Positions 1 to 9,623 are shown, counted from the first letter of the stretch. The stretch: 64,000 nt of DNA from Corynebacterium haematomassiliense (GCF_013978595.1 NZ_JACDTZ010000001.1:1612001-1676000), one strand, 5' to 3'. A program made the numbers and translations. The notes: a model not told the origin generated them from the letters alone.

Positions 1-240
1 CGCTACAGCGAGGTCAAAGAGGAGCTTGCTGCCTATCGACGCCAAGGGTTCGCCACCGAGCGCGAAGCCATCTCCCGCGGCCAGGAGTCCGTGGCGGTGG
101 CGGTGCTGGACCACCTTTCGCGCCCAGCGGCCGCGCTGGCGGTGACCTTCGCCGTGGACAGCGCGGACACGCAGCAGCTGGTCAGCGCGCTGCAGACCGC
201 CGCCGAAGGGTTGCGCGCACAGTTCTTCGGAAACGTGTGA
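1..240 (+). CDS. IclR-family transcriptional regulator, C-terminal part (HutR-like)
   Basis: Only the last 79 codons are in the window; the 5' part lies outside. The stretch GFATEREAISRGQESVAVAV and the following hydrophobic segment match the end of the IclR effector-binding domain, which usually carries a conserved E(x)xxG(x)xSVAVP-like stretch. The gene runs in the same direction as hutH and ends 33 bp before its start. In Corynebacterium resistens an IclR protein called HutR activates the hut genes (recalled knowledge), so a role as histidine-utilisation regulator is likely by context. The family call is firm; the HutR identity is inference. Confidence 0.75.
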   Translation, partial: RYSEVKEELAAYRRQGFATEREAISRGQESVAVAVLDHLSRPAAALAVTFAVDSADTQQLVSALQTAAEGLRAQFFGNV

Positions 241-273
241 CCGGACGCACTTTTGTGGGCTACTATCACGCCC

Positions 274-1815
274 ATGACACACGCAGTTTCAGTTGGTATT
301 GGGGCCCTGTCCGTCGAGGACGTTGTGGCCGTCGCCCGCCACGGAGCCGAGGTCGCCATCGACCAGGCCGCCCTGGGTGAGATCGCCGCGACCCGCGAGC
401 GCGTCGAGGAGCTCGCCGCGGACCCGACACCGGTCTACGGCGTCTCCACCGGCTTCGGCGCCCTGGCTACCAAGCACATTCCGGAGGACATGCGGGCCCA
501 GCTGCAGGTCTCCCTGGTCCGCTCCCATGCCGCGGGCACAGGCCCGGAGGTGGAAGAAGAGGTCATCCGCGCGCTGATGCTTTTGCGCCTGTCCACGCTG
601 TGCACCGGCCGCACCGGCGTGCGCCCCGTGGTCGCGGAAACGTACGCCGCCGCACTCAACGCCGGGATCACCCCGGTGGTTCGCGAGTACGGCTCGCTCG
701 GCTGCTCCGGCGACCTGGCGCCGCTGGCACACTGCGCGCTGGCGCTGCTCGGCGAGGGCGAGGTCCGCGTCCGCGGCGGCGAGATCGTCCCTGCGACTGA
801 GGCGCTCTCCGCTGCCGGCATCGAGCCGCTGGTCCTGCGCGAAAAGGAGGGCCTGGCGCTGATCAACGGCACCGACGGCATGCTCGGCATGCTCTGCCTG
901 GCCATCGCGGACCTGCGCGAGGCCGCCAAGGTTTCCGACATCGCCACCGCCATGAGCGTCGAGGGCCTGACCGGCACCCTGTCCGTCTTCGACGAGGACC
1001 TGCAGGAGCTGCGCCCCCACCCGGGCCAGGCCGATTCCGCGTACAACATCCGCACCGTCGCTGCCGACTCGCCGATCCTCGCCGCCGCCCTGGACAGCTT
1101 CAAGGCCAACGACGTGCAGGACGCCTACTCCATCCGCTGCACCCCGCAGGTCGCCGGCGGCTTCCGCGACACGCTCACCCACGTCACCACCGTGGCCAAC
1201 CGGGAGCTCGCCGCCGCCAACGACAACCCCGTGGTGGCCAAGGACGGCCGCGTGGCCTCCAACGGCAACTTCCACGGCGCACCGGCGGCTTACGTGCTGG
1301 ACTTTTTGGCGATTGTCGTGGCCGACCTGGCGTCGATTAGCGAAAGGCGCACCGACCGCTTCCTCGACCCCGCCCGCAACCGCGGCCTCAACGCCTTCCT
1401 CGCCGGCGACCCGGGCGTGGACTCCGGCCACATGATTGCGCAGTACGCGCAGGCCGGCATCGTCGGCGAGCTCAAGCGCAACGCTGTGCCGGCCTCCGCC
1501 GACTCGATCCCGTCCTCGGCGATGCAAGAAGACCACGTTTCTTTGGGCTGGTCCGCCGGCCGCAAGCTGCGCCGGAGCATCGACGGCCTGCAGCGCGTGC
1601 TCGCCGTGGAGATCCTCACCGCCGCCCGCGCTCTGGACATGCGCGACGGCGAGCCCTCCGCAGGCACCGGTGCGGCCGTGTCTGCGCTGCGCAAGCTTGT
1701 CGACGGCCCCGGCACCGACCGCTACCTCTCCCCCGAAATCGAGCACTCCGTGCAGCTGGTCAAGGGCGGCGACTACGTCGAGGCCGTCGAAGCCGCGGTG
1801 GGCCAGCTGCGGTAG
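274..1815 (+). CDS. hutH: Histidine ammonia-lyase
   Basis: First step of histidine degradation: L-histidine to urocanate and ammonia, in the cytoplasm. The 513-residue product has the usual length. The MIO prosthetic group would form from C144-S145-G146 in the motif GSLGCSGDLAPLAH. Most characterised enzymes have Ala-Ser-Gly, but actinobacterial HutH often has Cys at the first position. NDNPVV, GNFHGAP and the QEDHVSLG stretch are further family motifs. I chose ATG 274 over an in-frame TTG at 253 because family members begin close to this point and a TACTAT -10-like hexamer (261-266) lies 7 bp before ATG 274. That suggests a leaderless transcript, as no Shine-Dalgarno is visible. The other hut genes (hutU, hutI) lie about 6 kb downstream beyond an inserted operon and an IS element. 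Confidence 0.97.
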   Translation: MTHAVSVGIGALSVEDVVAVARHGAEVAIDQAALGEIAATRERVEELAADPTPVYGVSTGFGALATKHIPEDMRAQLQVSLVRSHAAGTGPEVEEEVIRALMLLRLSTLCTGRTGVRPVVAETYAAALNAGITPVVREYGSLGCSGDLAPLAHCALALLGEGEVRVRGGEIVPATEALSAAGIEPLVLREKEGLALINGTDGMLGMLCLAIADLREAAKVSDIATAMSVEGLTGTLSVFDEDLQELRPHPGQADSAYNIRTVAADSPILAAALDSFKANDVQDAYSIRCTPQVAGGFRDTLTHVTTVANRELAAANDNPVVAKDGRVASNGNFHGAPAAYVLDFLAIVVADLASISERRTDRFLDPARNRGLNAFLAGDPGVDSGHMIAQYAQAGIVGELKRNAVPASADSIPSSAMQEDHVSLGWSAGRKLRRSIDGLQRVLAVEILTAARALDMRDGEPSAGTGAAVSALRKLVDGPGTDRYLSPEIEHSVQLVKGGDYVEAVEAAVGQLR

Positions 1816-2159
1816 GCGGTCTGGGCTCGCCCCTGGGGCCTGCCCGACACGCCCCCACGGCATGCCCCCGGAGCAATGTATTCACTCACCCGTGAACACA
1901 TCCGGCGATCGGCTTTCCTGACCTGGGCAAAGTGAACAAATTACCCGCCCACCAGGAGGTTTGTTCACTCGGACTGTCCTGTCGGGTGAACAAACCCCCA
2001 CAGCGCCGACACTTCGCGGCGCGCGCCACCCCACCGAACCCCACCCCGCAGTCTCGGATCCAAGACAACTCGCGCGGCAAGCCAGATGTGACCTCCCGAA
2101 ACCTCCATACACTGTCGCGCACACCATAGTTTCGCGTCGATTGTGATTGGAGTCTCATC
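1816..2159. repeat. Intergenic region with GTGAACAAA inverted repeats
   Basis: 344 bp without a gene. It holds an inverted repeat with perfect 10-bp arms, AGTGAACAAA (1931-1940) and TTTGTTCACT (1960-1969). A further GTGAACAAAC at 1986-1995 is followed by GCGCCGACACTTCGCGGCG (2003-2021), which can fold into a small hairpin. The last two elements recur in the same order at 43960-43998 next to a different gene pair. The promoter of the downstream acyl-CoA dehydrogenase operon should lie near the right end. I see no reading frame worth calling here. Confidence 0.6.
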
Positions 2160-3326
2160 ATGGCTGGACGGTACCCGAACGGCGATTTCTACGATTTTGA
2201 GTCCGAGCTGCCCGCGGAGGAAAAGGACATCCTCTACAACGTCCGCGATTGGGCTAACGAGAAGGTGTTGCCCATCGCCGTGGACTATTGGAACCGCTCG
2301 GAGTTCCCGCACGAGCTGCTGCCGTCGATAGGCGAGCTGAACATCATCAGCCTCGTGCGCGGCCAGGGTCGCTCCCGTCTGCTGGCCGGCCTGGTCGCGG
2401 CAGAGATCCACCGCGCGGACGGCTCCGTGGGCACGTTCTTCTCCGGCCAGGACGGCCTGTTCACCGGCAGCATCGAGCTGCTTGGCTCCGAGGAGCAGAA
2501 GGAGCGCTGGCTGCCGGATTTGTACGCGGTGCGCAAGACTGGCGTGCTGGCAATCACCGAGCCGGAGGCCGGTTCCGACGTCGCGCAGGGCATGCGAACC
2601 ACCGCTACCAAGGTCGACGGCGGCTGGATCCTCAACGGCGCAAAGCGCTGGATCGGCAACGCCACCTTCTCCGACTACGTTGCCGTCTACGCCCGCGACC
2701 CGGAGGACGATCAGGTCAAGGGCTTCATCGTGGACACCACGGCGGAGGGCTACACCGCCACGCTGATGGAAAACCGCATCGCCATCCGCGCGGTGCAAAA
2801 CGCCGACATCACCCTGGACAACGTTTTCGTCCCAGACAGCGACAAGCTCGAGGGCGCGAACTCGTTCAAGGACATCAACAAGGTGTTCAAGAGCGCCCGA
2901 TCCACGGTGGGCTGGCAGGCCGTCGGCACGCAGATGGGTGCCCTCGACGTCGCGCTCGGCTACGCGGACGAGCGCATCCAGTTTGGCAAGAAGATCTCCT
3001 CGTTCCAGCTCAACCAGAACAAGCTGGCCACGATGCAGGGCAACCTGGTCGCCTCCGAGTCCATGATGGCGCAGCTCGCCCGCATGGAAGACCGCGGCTC
3101 CGCCCGCAACGAGCAGTCCGCGTTGGCCAAGGCGTTCACCTCGAAGCTCATGCGTGAGACGGTCGCGCTCGGCCGCGAGATCCTAGGCGGCAACGGCCTG
3201 ATCTCGGACTACCGCATGGCCAAAATCTTCAACGACGCGGAGGCGATCTACTCCTACGAGGGCACCTACGACATCAACCAGCTCATCGTCGGCCGCTCCA
3301 TCACGGGCGAGTCGGCGTTCGTGTAG
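2160..3326 (+). CDS. Acyl-CoA dehydrogenase, glutaryl-CoA dehydrogenase-like
   Basis: An FAD-dependent acyl-CoA dehydrogenase of 388 residues with all three domains: helical N-terminus, middle beta domain (ITEPEAGSD) and C-terminal helical domain (QFGKKISSFQ, LGGNG). The catalytic glutamate sits in SYEGTYDINQLIVGRSITG, close to the glutaryl-CoA dehydrogenase motif YEGTHDI..LILGRAITG. The closest subfamily by eye is therefore GCDH, which converts glutaryl-CoA to crotonyl-CoA and CO2. The next gene, a CaiB/BaiF CoA-transferase 20 bp downstream, would fit activation of glutarate. A GGAG precedes ATG 2160. Substrate is inference; another short or branched dicarboxylyl-CoA is possible. Confidence 0.85.
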   Translation: MAGRYPNGDFYDFESELPAEEKDILYNVRDWANEKVLPIAVDYWNRSEFPHELLPSIGELNIISLVRGQGRSRLLAGLVAAEIHRADGSVGTFFSGQDGLFTGSIELLGSEEQKERWLPDLYAVRKTGVLAITEPEAGSDVAQGMRTTATKVDGGWILNGAKRWIGNATFSDYVAVYARDPEDDQVKGFIVDTTAEGYTATLMENRIAIRAVQNADITLDNVFVPDSDKLEGANSFKDINKVFKSARSTVGWQAVGTQMGALDVALGYADERIQFGKKISSFQLNQNKLATMQGNLVASESMMAQLARMEDRGSARNEQSALAKAFTSKLMRETVALGREILGGNGLISDYRMAKIFNDAEAIYSYEGTYDINQLIVGRSITGESAFV

Positions 3327-3346
3327 TTCGGGCAGGAGGAAACACC

Positions 3347-4477
3347 ATGCATGCACCACTTTCCGGTATCCGCGTCCTCGATCTATCCCGGGTGCTCGCG
3401 GGCCCGTTCTGCTCCATGATCCTGGCGGATCTCGGCGCCGAGGTGATCAAGGTGGAATCGCCCTGGGGTGATGATTCGCGCCAGTTCGGCCCGTTCGTGG
3501 ACGGCACGTCCGCCTACTACCGCCTGTTCAACCGCTCAAAGATGGGCATCACGCTGGACTTCAAAAACGACGACGACAAAGAGGTGCTGCGCGACTTGGT
3601 CCGCCGCGCCGACGTGGTCGTGGAGAATTTCCGCCCGGGCGTGTTGGAGAAGCTCGGTTTGGGCCCCGAGGAGCTGTTGGAGGTCAACCCTCGGCTCGTC
3701 GTCACGAGCATCTCCGGCTTCGGCCAGACCGGGTCTTTGGCCAAGGAACCCGCGTACGACCTGGTCGCCCAGGCGATGAGCGGCCTCATGTCCATTACTG
3801 GCTGGCAGAACGGCAAGCCGACGCGCGTCGGCATCTCCCTGGGCGATCTCATCCCGGGCCTCTACGCCGCCATCGGCACCGTCTCCGCGCTCTACCAACG
3901 CGAATCCACCGGCCGCGGCCAGCATCTGGATCTTGCTATGTACGACTCACTCATCTCCGTCATGGAGTCCGTGGGCATGCGCGCGCTTTACGACGACGTC
4001 CCGCCCACCCGCATCGGCAACGACCACGGCCTGTCCGCGCCGTTTTCCACGTATGCGACCAAGGACGGCGACGTGGTCATCGCTATCACCACGAACCGGC
4101 TGTTCGAGCGCCTGGCAAACGCGCTGGACATCCCGGAGATGGCCACTGACCACCGCTTTGCCGAACCAGTGGCCCGCTCCGAGAACCGCGTCGCGCTGCG
4201 CGAGCTGATCGAGGAGGCGCTGAGCACCAAAACCCGCGCCGAGACAATCGCACTGTTTGAAGAGCACGGCGTGCCCACCGCCCGCGTCTACGACCTGGAC
4301 GAGGCGCTGCGCAGCCCGTTCGCGGAGGAACGCGGCGTGATTGCTGAAGAAACGGATGGGTTCCGCACCCTCGCTTCCCCGCTCAAGCTGGCCGGCATGG
4401 AAGGGCCAACGCCGGCGCCGGAGCTGGGGCAACACAACGACCGCATCGAGTCTTGGCTGAGCGAAGACCCGCGCTAA
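3347..4477 (+). CDS. CaiB/BaiF family CoA-transferase (class III)
   Basis: A 376-residue class III CoA-transferase. It opens with the typical PLSGIRVLDLSRVLAGPFCSM and continues with DLGAEVIKVESP and GDDSR; the catalytic aspartate is expected in YDLVAQAMSG. These enzymes move CoA from a donor such as succinyl-CoA to a carboxylate. A strong AGGAGG lies just upstream of ATG 3347, and the gene sits 20 bp behind the GCDH-like dehydrogenase, so the pair probably forms one catabolic operon. By analogy with the mammalian glutarate CoA-transferase (SUGCT) next to GCDH function, glutarate or a related dicarboxylate is a plausible acceptor; this is inference. Confidence 0.88.
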   Translation: MHAPLSGIRVLDLSRVLAGPFCSMILADLGAEVIKVESPWGDDSRQFGPFVDGTSAYYRLFNRSKMGITLDFKNDDDKEVLRDLVRRADVVVENFRPGVLEKLGLGPEELLEVNPRLVVTSISGFGQTGSLAKEPAYDLVAQAMSGLMSITGWQNGKPTRVGISLGDLIPGLYAAIGTVSALYQRESTGRGQHLDLAMYDSLISVMESVGMRALYDDVPPTRIGNDHGLSAPFSTYATKDGDVVIAITTNRLFERLANALDIPEMATDHRFAEPVARSENRVALRELIEEALSTKTRAETIALFEEHGVPTARVYDLDEALRSPFAEERGVIAEETDGFRTLASPLKLAGMEGPTPAPELGQHNDRIESWLSEDPR

Positions 4478-4498
4478 GTTCCGCGAAGGAGCAGCACC

Positions 4499-5899
4499 AT
4501 GGAGGACCCCCTCAACACCCGCCGCCGTGGCGGAAGCACCCGTTGGATCAAGGGCGAAGGCATCGCCCCCGTGCCCTCAATGCCCGAGCCGCACGAGGTT
4601 GACAGTATCGACCCAAAGCAGAAGTGGCGTTTCTTCGTCTACAGCGCCATCGGCTCGTTCGCATTCTTCGTCCCCTTCACAGTGGGCGAGAAGAACACGA
4701 TTTTGCTGGACCACATCGTCGGCTGGCTGCAAGAAGGGCTCAGCGCCGCGCTGCCGTACATCACGCTGGTGATGATCACCGCCGGCGCCGTCTACCAGTT
4801 TGCCACCGGCAAGTGGCGCGAGGACCGGGCGCGCGCGGTGTTCGCGTTCCTCTCCGCGCTGGCCGTGCTGCTATGCGCGATGCTGGTCTTCGGCTTCGGC
4901 CCGGCCTTTCTTTTCGACGAACGCCTCGGCCCCTTCATCCTGAACAAACTCGTCATCCCCGTCGGCCTGCTCATCCCGGTGGGCGCAATCTTCCTCGGCC
5001 TTTTGGTCGGCTTCGGCCTGATGGAGTTCATCGGCGTGCTGGTGCAGCGCTTCATGCGGCCCGTCTACCACACGCCGGGCAAATCCGCTGTGGACGCGGT
5101 GGCGTCGTTTCTGGGCTCGTACTCGCTGGGCCTTTTGATCACTAACCGCGTGTACCGCACCGGCGGCTACACCGCCCGCGAAGCGTCCATCATCGCGGCC
5201 GGGTTCTCCACCGCCTCGGCAACGTTCATGGTTGTCGTCGCCCGCACCCTGGACCTGATGGACATCTGGGGCGTGTACTTCGCCGTGACGTTGATTGTCT
5301 GCTTTCTGGTCACCATCGTCGTGGTGCGTATCCCACCGCTTTCCACCATCCCGGACGAGTACTACCCGGGCGCCACCCCGCAACCGGAAGAGCAGGTGGG
5401 AGGCAACGTGTTCGCCGCCGCGTGGAAGGAAGCGATGGCGTTTTTGGCGCAGGCTGACTCGCTGTCGAAGACGCTGTGGCGCAACTTCAAAGACGGCGTG
5501 ATCATGACCATCCAGGTCATCCCCGGCATCATGGCTGTGGGCATCATCGGCCTGGCGCTGGCCTTTTACACCCCAGCGTTCAAAATCCTCGGCGCGGTGT
5601 TCTACCCGCTCGTGCTGCTGTTCCAGCTTCCCGACCCGTGGCTGGCCTCTGAGGCCTTCGCCATCGGCCTGTCCGAACTGTTCCTGCCGGCAACTCTGGT
5701 ATCCGGCCACGAGTCGGAGGTGCTGCGCTTCACCGTCGGAGTGGTCTCCATCAGCCAGGTGTTCTTCTTCTCCTCGATGATCCCGGCGGTGCTCGCCACG
5801 GACATCCCGCTGAAGATCAGCCACATGGTGATCATCTGGTTCCAGCGCGTGGTGCTGTCGATCATCCTGACGGTGCCGATCGCCTACCTGATCTTCTAG
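4499..5899 (+). CDS. YjiH-family membrane protein with nucleoside-recognition (Gate) domains
   Basis: A 466-residue integral membrane protein with about ten or more hydrophobic segments after a hydrophilic N-terminus of roughly 45 residues. The first segment begins near FFVYSAIGSFAFFVPF, and Gate-type stretches follow (SAVDAVASFLGSYSLGLL; SEAFAIGLSELFLPATL). This matches the YjiH family, whose transport substrate is not established. It follows the CoA-transferase gene by 21 bp with GGAG before ATG 4499, so it is likely the third gene of the operon and may import that pathway's substrate. YjiH genes are also found near hut genes in other bacteria, so a link to histidine or urocanate uptake is an alternative. 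Confidence 0.8.
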   Translation: MEDPLNTRRRGGSTRWIKGEGIAPVPSMPEPHEVDSIDPKQKWRFFVYSAIGSFAFFVPFTVGEKNTILLDHIVGWLQEGLSAALPYITLVMITAGAVYQFATGKWREDRARAVFAFLSALAVLLCAMLVFGFGPAFLFDERLGPFILNKLVIPVGLLIPVGAIFLGLLVGFGLMEFIGVLVQRFMRPVYHTPGKSAVDAVASFLGSYSLGLLITNRVYRTGGYTAREASIIAAGFSTASATFMVVVARTLDLMDIWGVYFAVTLIVCFLVTIVVVRIPPLSTIPDEYYPGATPQPEEQVGGNVFAAAWKEAMAFLAQADSLSKTLWRNFKDGVIMTIQVIPGIMAVGIIGLALAFYTPAFKILGAVFYPLVLLFQLPDPWLASEAFAIGLSELFLPATLVSGHESEVLRFTVGVVSISQVFFFSSMIPAVLATDIPLKISHMVIIWFQRVVLSIILTVPIAYLIF

Positions 5900-5911
5900 C
5901 GCCTGGTACAT

Positions 5912-7702
5912 CAAACCCTGAGCAAGCGACCCAGATTTTGCCCCAAATCCGGGGGCGGGATCAAGCGGTTAATGCGCCACGTTTGAATATTTGCTCGAGT
6001 ATTTCACGTGGTGTTGCTCCGCCGAGGACTTGTCGTGGTGTGTCGTTGAGTTCGTTTTGTACCCAGGCGACGTGCTCGGGGGTTACTTCGGCGAAGTCGG
6101 TGCCTTTCTTGTAGAACCGGCGGCGGATCTCACCGTTGGTGTTTTCGTTGGTGGGCCGCTGCCACGGCGAGTGCGGGTCGCAAAAGTACACCTCGCAGCC
6201 GTCTTTGATGCGCACACGTGCAGTTTCAGCCATTTCCACGCCTTGGTCCCAGGTGATGGTCTTGAGCTGTTCGGCGTTGAGGTCTTTGACCATCTGCTGG
6301 ATCGTTGCAATCACCGTCATCGATGTGTGTTCGGTGGGCAGATGTCCAAGCAGGGTGTAGCGGCTGGTGCGCTCAACTAGGGTGATCAGCGCGCTTTTGC
6401 CGCCTTTGCCGATGACAAGATCGCCTTCCCAGTGCCCGGGGATTGCCCGGTCGTCGGCTTCTGGGCTGCGCTTGGTGATTTCAGCACCTTTGATCCACGG
6501 CTTGCCGGTGAGCAGACCTGCATTGCGGGGCCGGGTTTTTCGGCGTTTCCCGCCGCGGATGAGCACATCTTGGGTCTTCATCACCGCTTCAAGCTCGGCG
6601 CGCAGGCTGCCTTTGCCCTGGATGTATAAGGCGCTGTAGATCGCTTCGTGGGAAATACGCATGCTTTCATCATCGGCGAAAGCATGCTGAAGCCACACAC
6701 TGATGCGCCCGGGTGACCACCGGCGGGCAAGACATTCCACCACCACAGCGCGAAGCACCGGGTTGTCATCAAGCTTGCGCACCTTCGGCCGGCACGCACG
6801 CGCCTGAGCACCCGTGTGGGCACGCCGGGCGTTGTAGAACACCTTGACCTCACCGCTGTCATCGTCGATGATTTCCCATCCGTTGCGGGCAATCTCCCGG
6901 CTGATCACGCTGTGGTGGCGCCCCAGAAGTGTGGCGATCTGTCTGGCTGACAATCCCTGGCTGCACCCATGTTGGATCGTCAGGCGGTCTTCAAACGACA
7001 GTTGGACCCCGCGGCCGACGTTCACACGGTCCTCGGCATGGTCGGCAGGCGCGCTACCTGCCTGTGTTTTCATTGGTGCTGGCACGGAATCAACTTTGCT
7101 GTGCGCAGGTGGTTTTACCGTGCAAGCCTCCGGCGTGTTGGCCGGCTGCACCCCATCACGGTTTCCGCCCGCTTTCTCCTGGCGTGCTTGCTGCACCCAG
7201 CGATACACCGAATTAGTCGACATGCCATATGCATCAGCAACGCGTTTCACCGGCTCACCATCCAACACCCGTGCGACCGCGTCTTCCTTTTGCTGCGGGG
7301 TGATGCGCGGCTTTTTCTGCAGTTCGGTCAGCACACCGACTTTCGCCAACCTCGGGTACAACACCCCTGGTGACGTGCCCAACGTCGCAGCCACATCCGG
7401 TACCGACATCCCTGACATCACCAACGCCACCGCATCGCCGATAAGTTGGTCGCGTGCACGCGCCAACGCCTTCTTCGGCGAAAGCGCGCCAGCTTGCTTG
7501 ACCCATTCATAAACCGTGGCCTCTGCCACTCCGGCATCACGAGCAATCTCGCCGACATCATCGCCTGCAACAAGCCGCGCCACAGAAGCAGCCTTCACAT
7601 CCTTCGGAGTCCAACGACCAGCCACAACAACCTCCAAGTCGAGGTGGCGCATTCACCCACTGACAACTCCGGGCATGCTCTGGGTCGCTTGCTCTGGGTT
7701 TG
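5912..7702 (-). mobile_element. IS30-family insertion sequence, complete, with 24-bp terminal inverted repeats
   Basis: The left terminal repeat (5912-5935) begins CAAACCCTGAG and ends CGACCCAGA. The right one (7679-7702), read on the minus strand, is identical at 23 of 24 positions. The 1791-bp element holds a single transposase gene. I could not see a convincing short target duplication at the borders (left flank ..TACAT, right flank TGCTC..). The element sits 12 bp after the YjiH gene and 137 bp before hutU, so it separates hutU from whatever promoter once lay further upstream, but the putative operator at 7734-7749 is intact. The named IS cannot be assigned without a search. Confidence 0.9.
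5961..7652 (-). CDS. IS30-family transposase with long multi-HTH N-terminus
   Basis: A 563-residue DDE transposase. The catalytic residues are D411 ([10 protein letters not shown]), D469 (TWDQGVEM) and E503 (RPTNENTNG), the classic IS30 spacing. The IS30 helix-turn-helix is at about 215-258 ([20 protein letters not shown]). Ahead of it are three more HTH-like repeats at about 14-56, 66-108 and 115-157, each with an ARxxGxxxxTVYxWV-like pattern, then a low-complexity linker. IS30 transposases are commonly 320-460 residues, so this one is long. The frame is intact, so the element may still be active. Confidence 0.93.
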   Translation of the reverse strand: MRHLDLEVVVAGRWTPKDVKAASVARLVAGDDVGEIARDAGVAEATVYEWVKQAGALSPKKALARARDQLIGDAVALVMSGMSVPDVAATLGTSPGVLYPRLAKVGVLTELQKKPRITPQQKEDAVARVLDGEPVKRVADAYGMSTNSVYRWVQQARQEKAGGNRDGVQPANTPEACTVKPPAHSKVDSVPAPMKTQAGSAPADHAEDRVNVGRGVQLSFEDRLTIQHGCSQGLSARQIATLLGRHHSVISREIARNGWEIIDDDSGEVKVFYNARRAHTGAQARACRPKVRKLDDNPVLRAVVVECLARRWSPGRISVWLQHAFADDESMRISHEAIYSALYIQGKGSLRAELEAVMKTQDVLIRGGKRRKTRPRNAGLLTGKPWIKGAEITKRSPEADDRAIPGHWEGDLVIGKGGKSALITLVERTSRYTLLGHLPTEHTSMTVIATIQQMVKDLNAEQLKTITWDQGVEMAETARVRIKDGCEVYFCDPHSPWQRPTNENTNGEIRRRFYKKGTDFAEVTPEHVAWVQNELNDTPRQVLGGATPREILEQIFKRGALTA

Positions 7703-7733
7703 TGCTCGAGCACGAACGCCCCTCCCCCAAAAA

Positions 7734-7749
7734 GTCTCATATCCGAGAC
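7734..7749. promoter_or_regulatory. Candidate HutR operator upstream of hutU
   Basis: The sequence GTCTCATATCCGAGAC has 5-bp inverted arms GTCTC/GAGAC. Its inner 14 bp agree at 11 positions with the motif TCTGwwATwCCAGA that I recall for HutR of Corynebacterium resistens. It lies about 90 bp before hutU and just outside the IS30 right end. The consensus is from memory, so the assignment is tentative. Confidence 0.4.
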
Positions 7750-7839
7750 AAATCGCCCAAAACCGACCAACCCAATCCGTGTGACGGGCGTTACTGTCTA
7801 TCCGATACCTCGATTGGGCAACAACAGAAAGGAATTCCC

Positions 7840-9531
7840 ATGGCGAAGAACTGGTCCGAAGGCGCACGCGAGGTCCGCTCCCCGCGCGGCACTGAGATCT
7901 CGGCGAAGTCCTGGCAGACCGAGGCGCCGCTGCGCATGCTGCAGAACAACCTCGACCCGGAGGTTGCGGAGCGCCCGGACGACTTGGTCGTCTACGGCGG
8001 CACCGGTCGCGCTGCTCGCAGCTGGGAGGCCTTCGACGCGATCGTCGATACGCTCAAGGACCTCGAGTCCGACGAGACCCTGCTGGTGCAGTCCGGCAAG
8101 CCGGTCGGTGTGTGGAAGACCAACGAGTGGGCGCCGCGCGTGCTCATCGCCAACTCGAACCTGGTGGGCGACTGGGCGAACTGGGAGCATTTCCGCGAGC
8201 TCGAGGACGAGGGTCTGATGATGTACGGCCAGATGACGGCCGGTTCCTGGATCTACATCGCCACCCAGGGCATCCTGCAGGGCACCTACGAGACCTTCGC
8301 GGCTGTTGCGAAGAAGCGTTTCGACGGCACGCTGGCCGGCACCCTCACCCTGACCGGCGGCTGCGGCGGCATGGGCGGCGCGCAGCCGCTGTCCGTCACG
8401 CTCAACGGCGGCGCCTGCCTGATCGTGGATGTTGACGAGGGCCGCCTGAAGCGCCGCCAGGGCAAGCGCTACCTCGACGAGGTCACCACCGACCTCGAAG
8501 AGGCAATTAAGCTGGTCACCGAGGCGAAGGACGAGAAGCGCGCCCTGTCCGTGGGCCTGGTGGGCAACGCCGCTGAGGTGTTCCCGGAGATGCTGCGCCG
8601 CCACCGCGCCGGCGAGTTCACCGTGGACATCGTTACCGACCAGACCTCCGCGCACGACCCGCTGTCCTACCTGCCCACCGAGATCCCGTTCGAGAGCTGG
8701 CACAACGAGGCCGACGCGGATCCGACCACCTTCACCAAGAAGGCCCGTGAGGCCATGGCCGCGCAGGTCCAGGCGATGGTGGAGTTCCAGGACGAGGGCG
8801 CCGAGGTGTTCGACTACGGCAACTCCATCCGCGACGAGGCCCGCAAGGCCGGCTACACCCGCGCCTTCGAGTTCCCGGGCTTCGTCCCGGCCTACATCCG
8901 CCCGCTGTTCTGCGAGGGCCTCGGCCCCTTCCGCTGGGTTGCCCTGTCCGGCGACCCGGAGGACATCAAGGTCACCGACCAGGCCATCAAGGAGGCCTTC
9001 CCGGACAACGAGCACCTGCACCGCTGGCTGGACGCGGCCGAGGAGTACGTCGAGTTCGAGGGCCTGCCGGCGCGCATCTGCTGGCTTGGCTACGGCGAGC
9101 GCGCCAAGGCCGGCGTGATCTTCAACAACCTGGTCAAGGAAGGCAAGGTCAAGGCCCCGATCGTCATCGGCCGCGACCACCTGGACTCCGGCTCCGTGGC
9201 GTCGCCGTACCGCGAGACCGAGTCCATGCTCGACGGCACCGACGCTGTCGCGGACTGGCCGCTGCTCAACGCCATGACCGCTGTTTCCGGCGGCGCGACC
9301 TGGGTGTCCATCCACCACGGCGGCGGCGTGGGCATGGGCCGTTCCATCCACACCGGCCAGGTCACCGTGGCTGACGGCACTGAGCTCGCGGAGGCGAAGC
9401 TCAAGGCTGTGCTCACCAACGACCCGGGCATGGGTGTTATCCGCCACGTGGACGCCGGCTACACCCGCGCCAACGAGGTGGCCAAGGAGCGCGGCGTGCG
9501 CATCCCGATGGAGTTCAAGGCGCGCGACTAA
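7840..9531 (+). CDS. hutU: Urocanate hydratase
   Basis: Second step of histidine degradation: urocanate to imidazolone-propionate. The 563-residue product has normal length. NAD+-binding and active-site stretches are clear: [68 protein letters not shown] and the conserved cysteine in [13 protein letters not shown]. The start at ATG 7840 gives the standard N-terminus and is preceded by AGAAAGGA. The open frame runs further upstream without family similarity. A strong terminator follows, so hutU may be transcribed alone from the short region between the IS element and the gene. Confidence 0.97.
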   Translation: MAKNWSEGAREVRSPRGTEISAKSWQTEAPLRMLQNNLDPEVAERPDDLVVYGGTGRAARSWEAFDAIVDTLKDLESDETLLVQSGKPVGVWKTNEWAPRVLIANSNLVGDWANWEHFRELEDEGLMMYGQMTAGSWIYIATQGILQGTYETFAAVAKKRFDGTLAGTLTLTGGCGGMGGAQPLSVTLNGGACLIVDVDEGRLKRRQGKRYLDEVTTDLEEAIKLVTEAKDEKRALSVGLVGNAAEVFPEMLRRHRAGEFTVDIVTDQTSAHDPLSYLPTEIPFESWHNEADADPTTFTKKAREAMAAQVQAMVEFQDEGAEVFDYGNSIRDEARKAGYTRAFEFPGFVPAYIRPLFCEGLGPFRWVALSGDPEDIKVTDQAIKEAFPDNEHLHRWLDAAEEYVEFEGLPARICWLGYGERAKAGVIFNNLVKEGKVKAPIVIGRDHLDSGSVASPYRETESMLDGTDAVADWPLLNAMTAVSGGATWVSIHHGGGVGMGRSIHTGQVTVADGTELAEAKLKAVLTNDPGMGVIRHVDAGYTRANEVAKERGVRIPMEFKARD

Positions 9532-9541
9532 TCCACACCCC

Positions 9542-9583
9542 AAGCGCTGACGTTTCCCCCTCGTGGGCGCGTCAGCGCTTTTC
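9542..9583 (+). terminator. Rho-independent terminator after hutU
   Basis: Perfect 11-bp arms AAGCGCTGACG (9542-9552) and CGTCAGCGCTT (9570-9580), followed by TTTT. It separates hutU from hutI, so hutI needs read-through or its own promoter in the 40 bp that remain. Confidence 0.9.
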
Positions 9584-9623
9584 ATTACCCTGGGCCCTGC
9601 AAAATCCCCGAAGAAAGGCACTT

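Noticed and set aside
289..1863. A 524-codon frame antisense to hutH
   Set aside because: Shadow of the hutH codon bias; hutH itself is unambiguous.
5905..7710. Target-site duplication of the IS30 element
   Set aside because: Bases flanking the terminal repeats do not match convincingly, so none is claimed.
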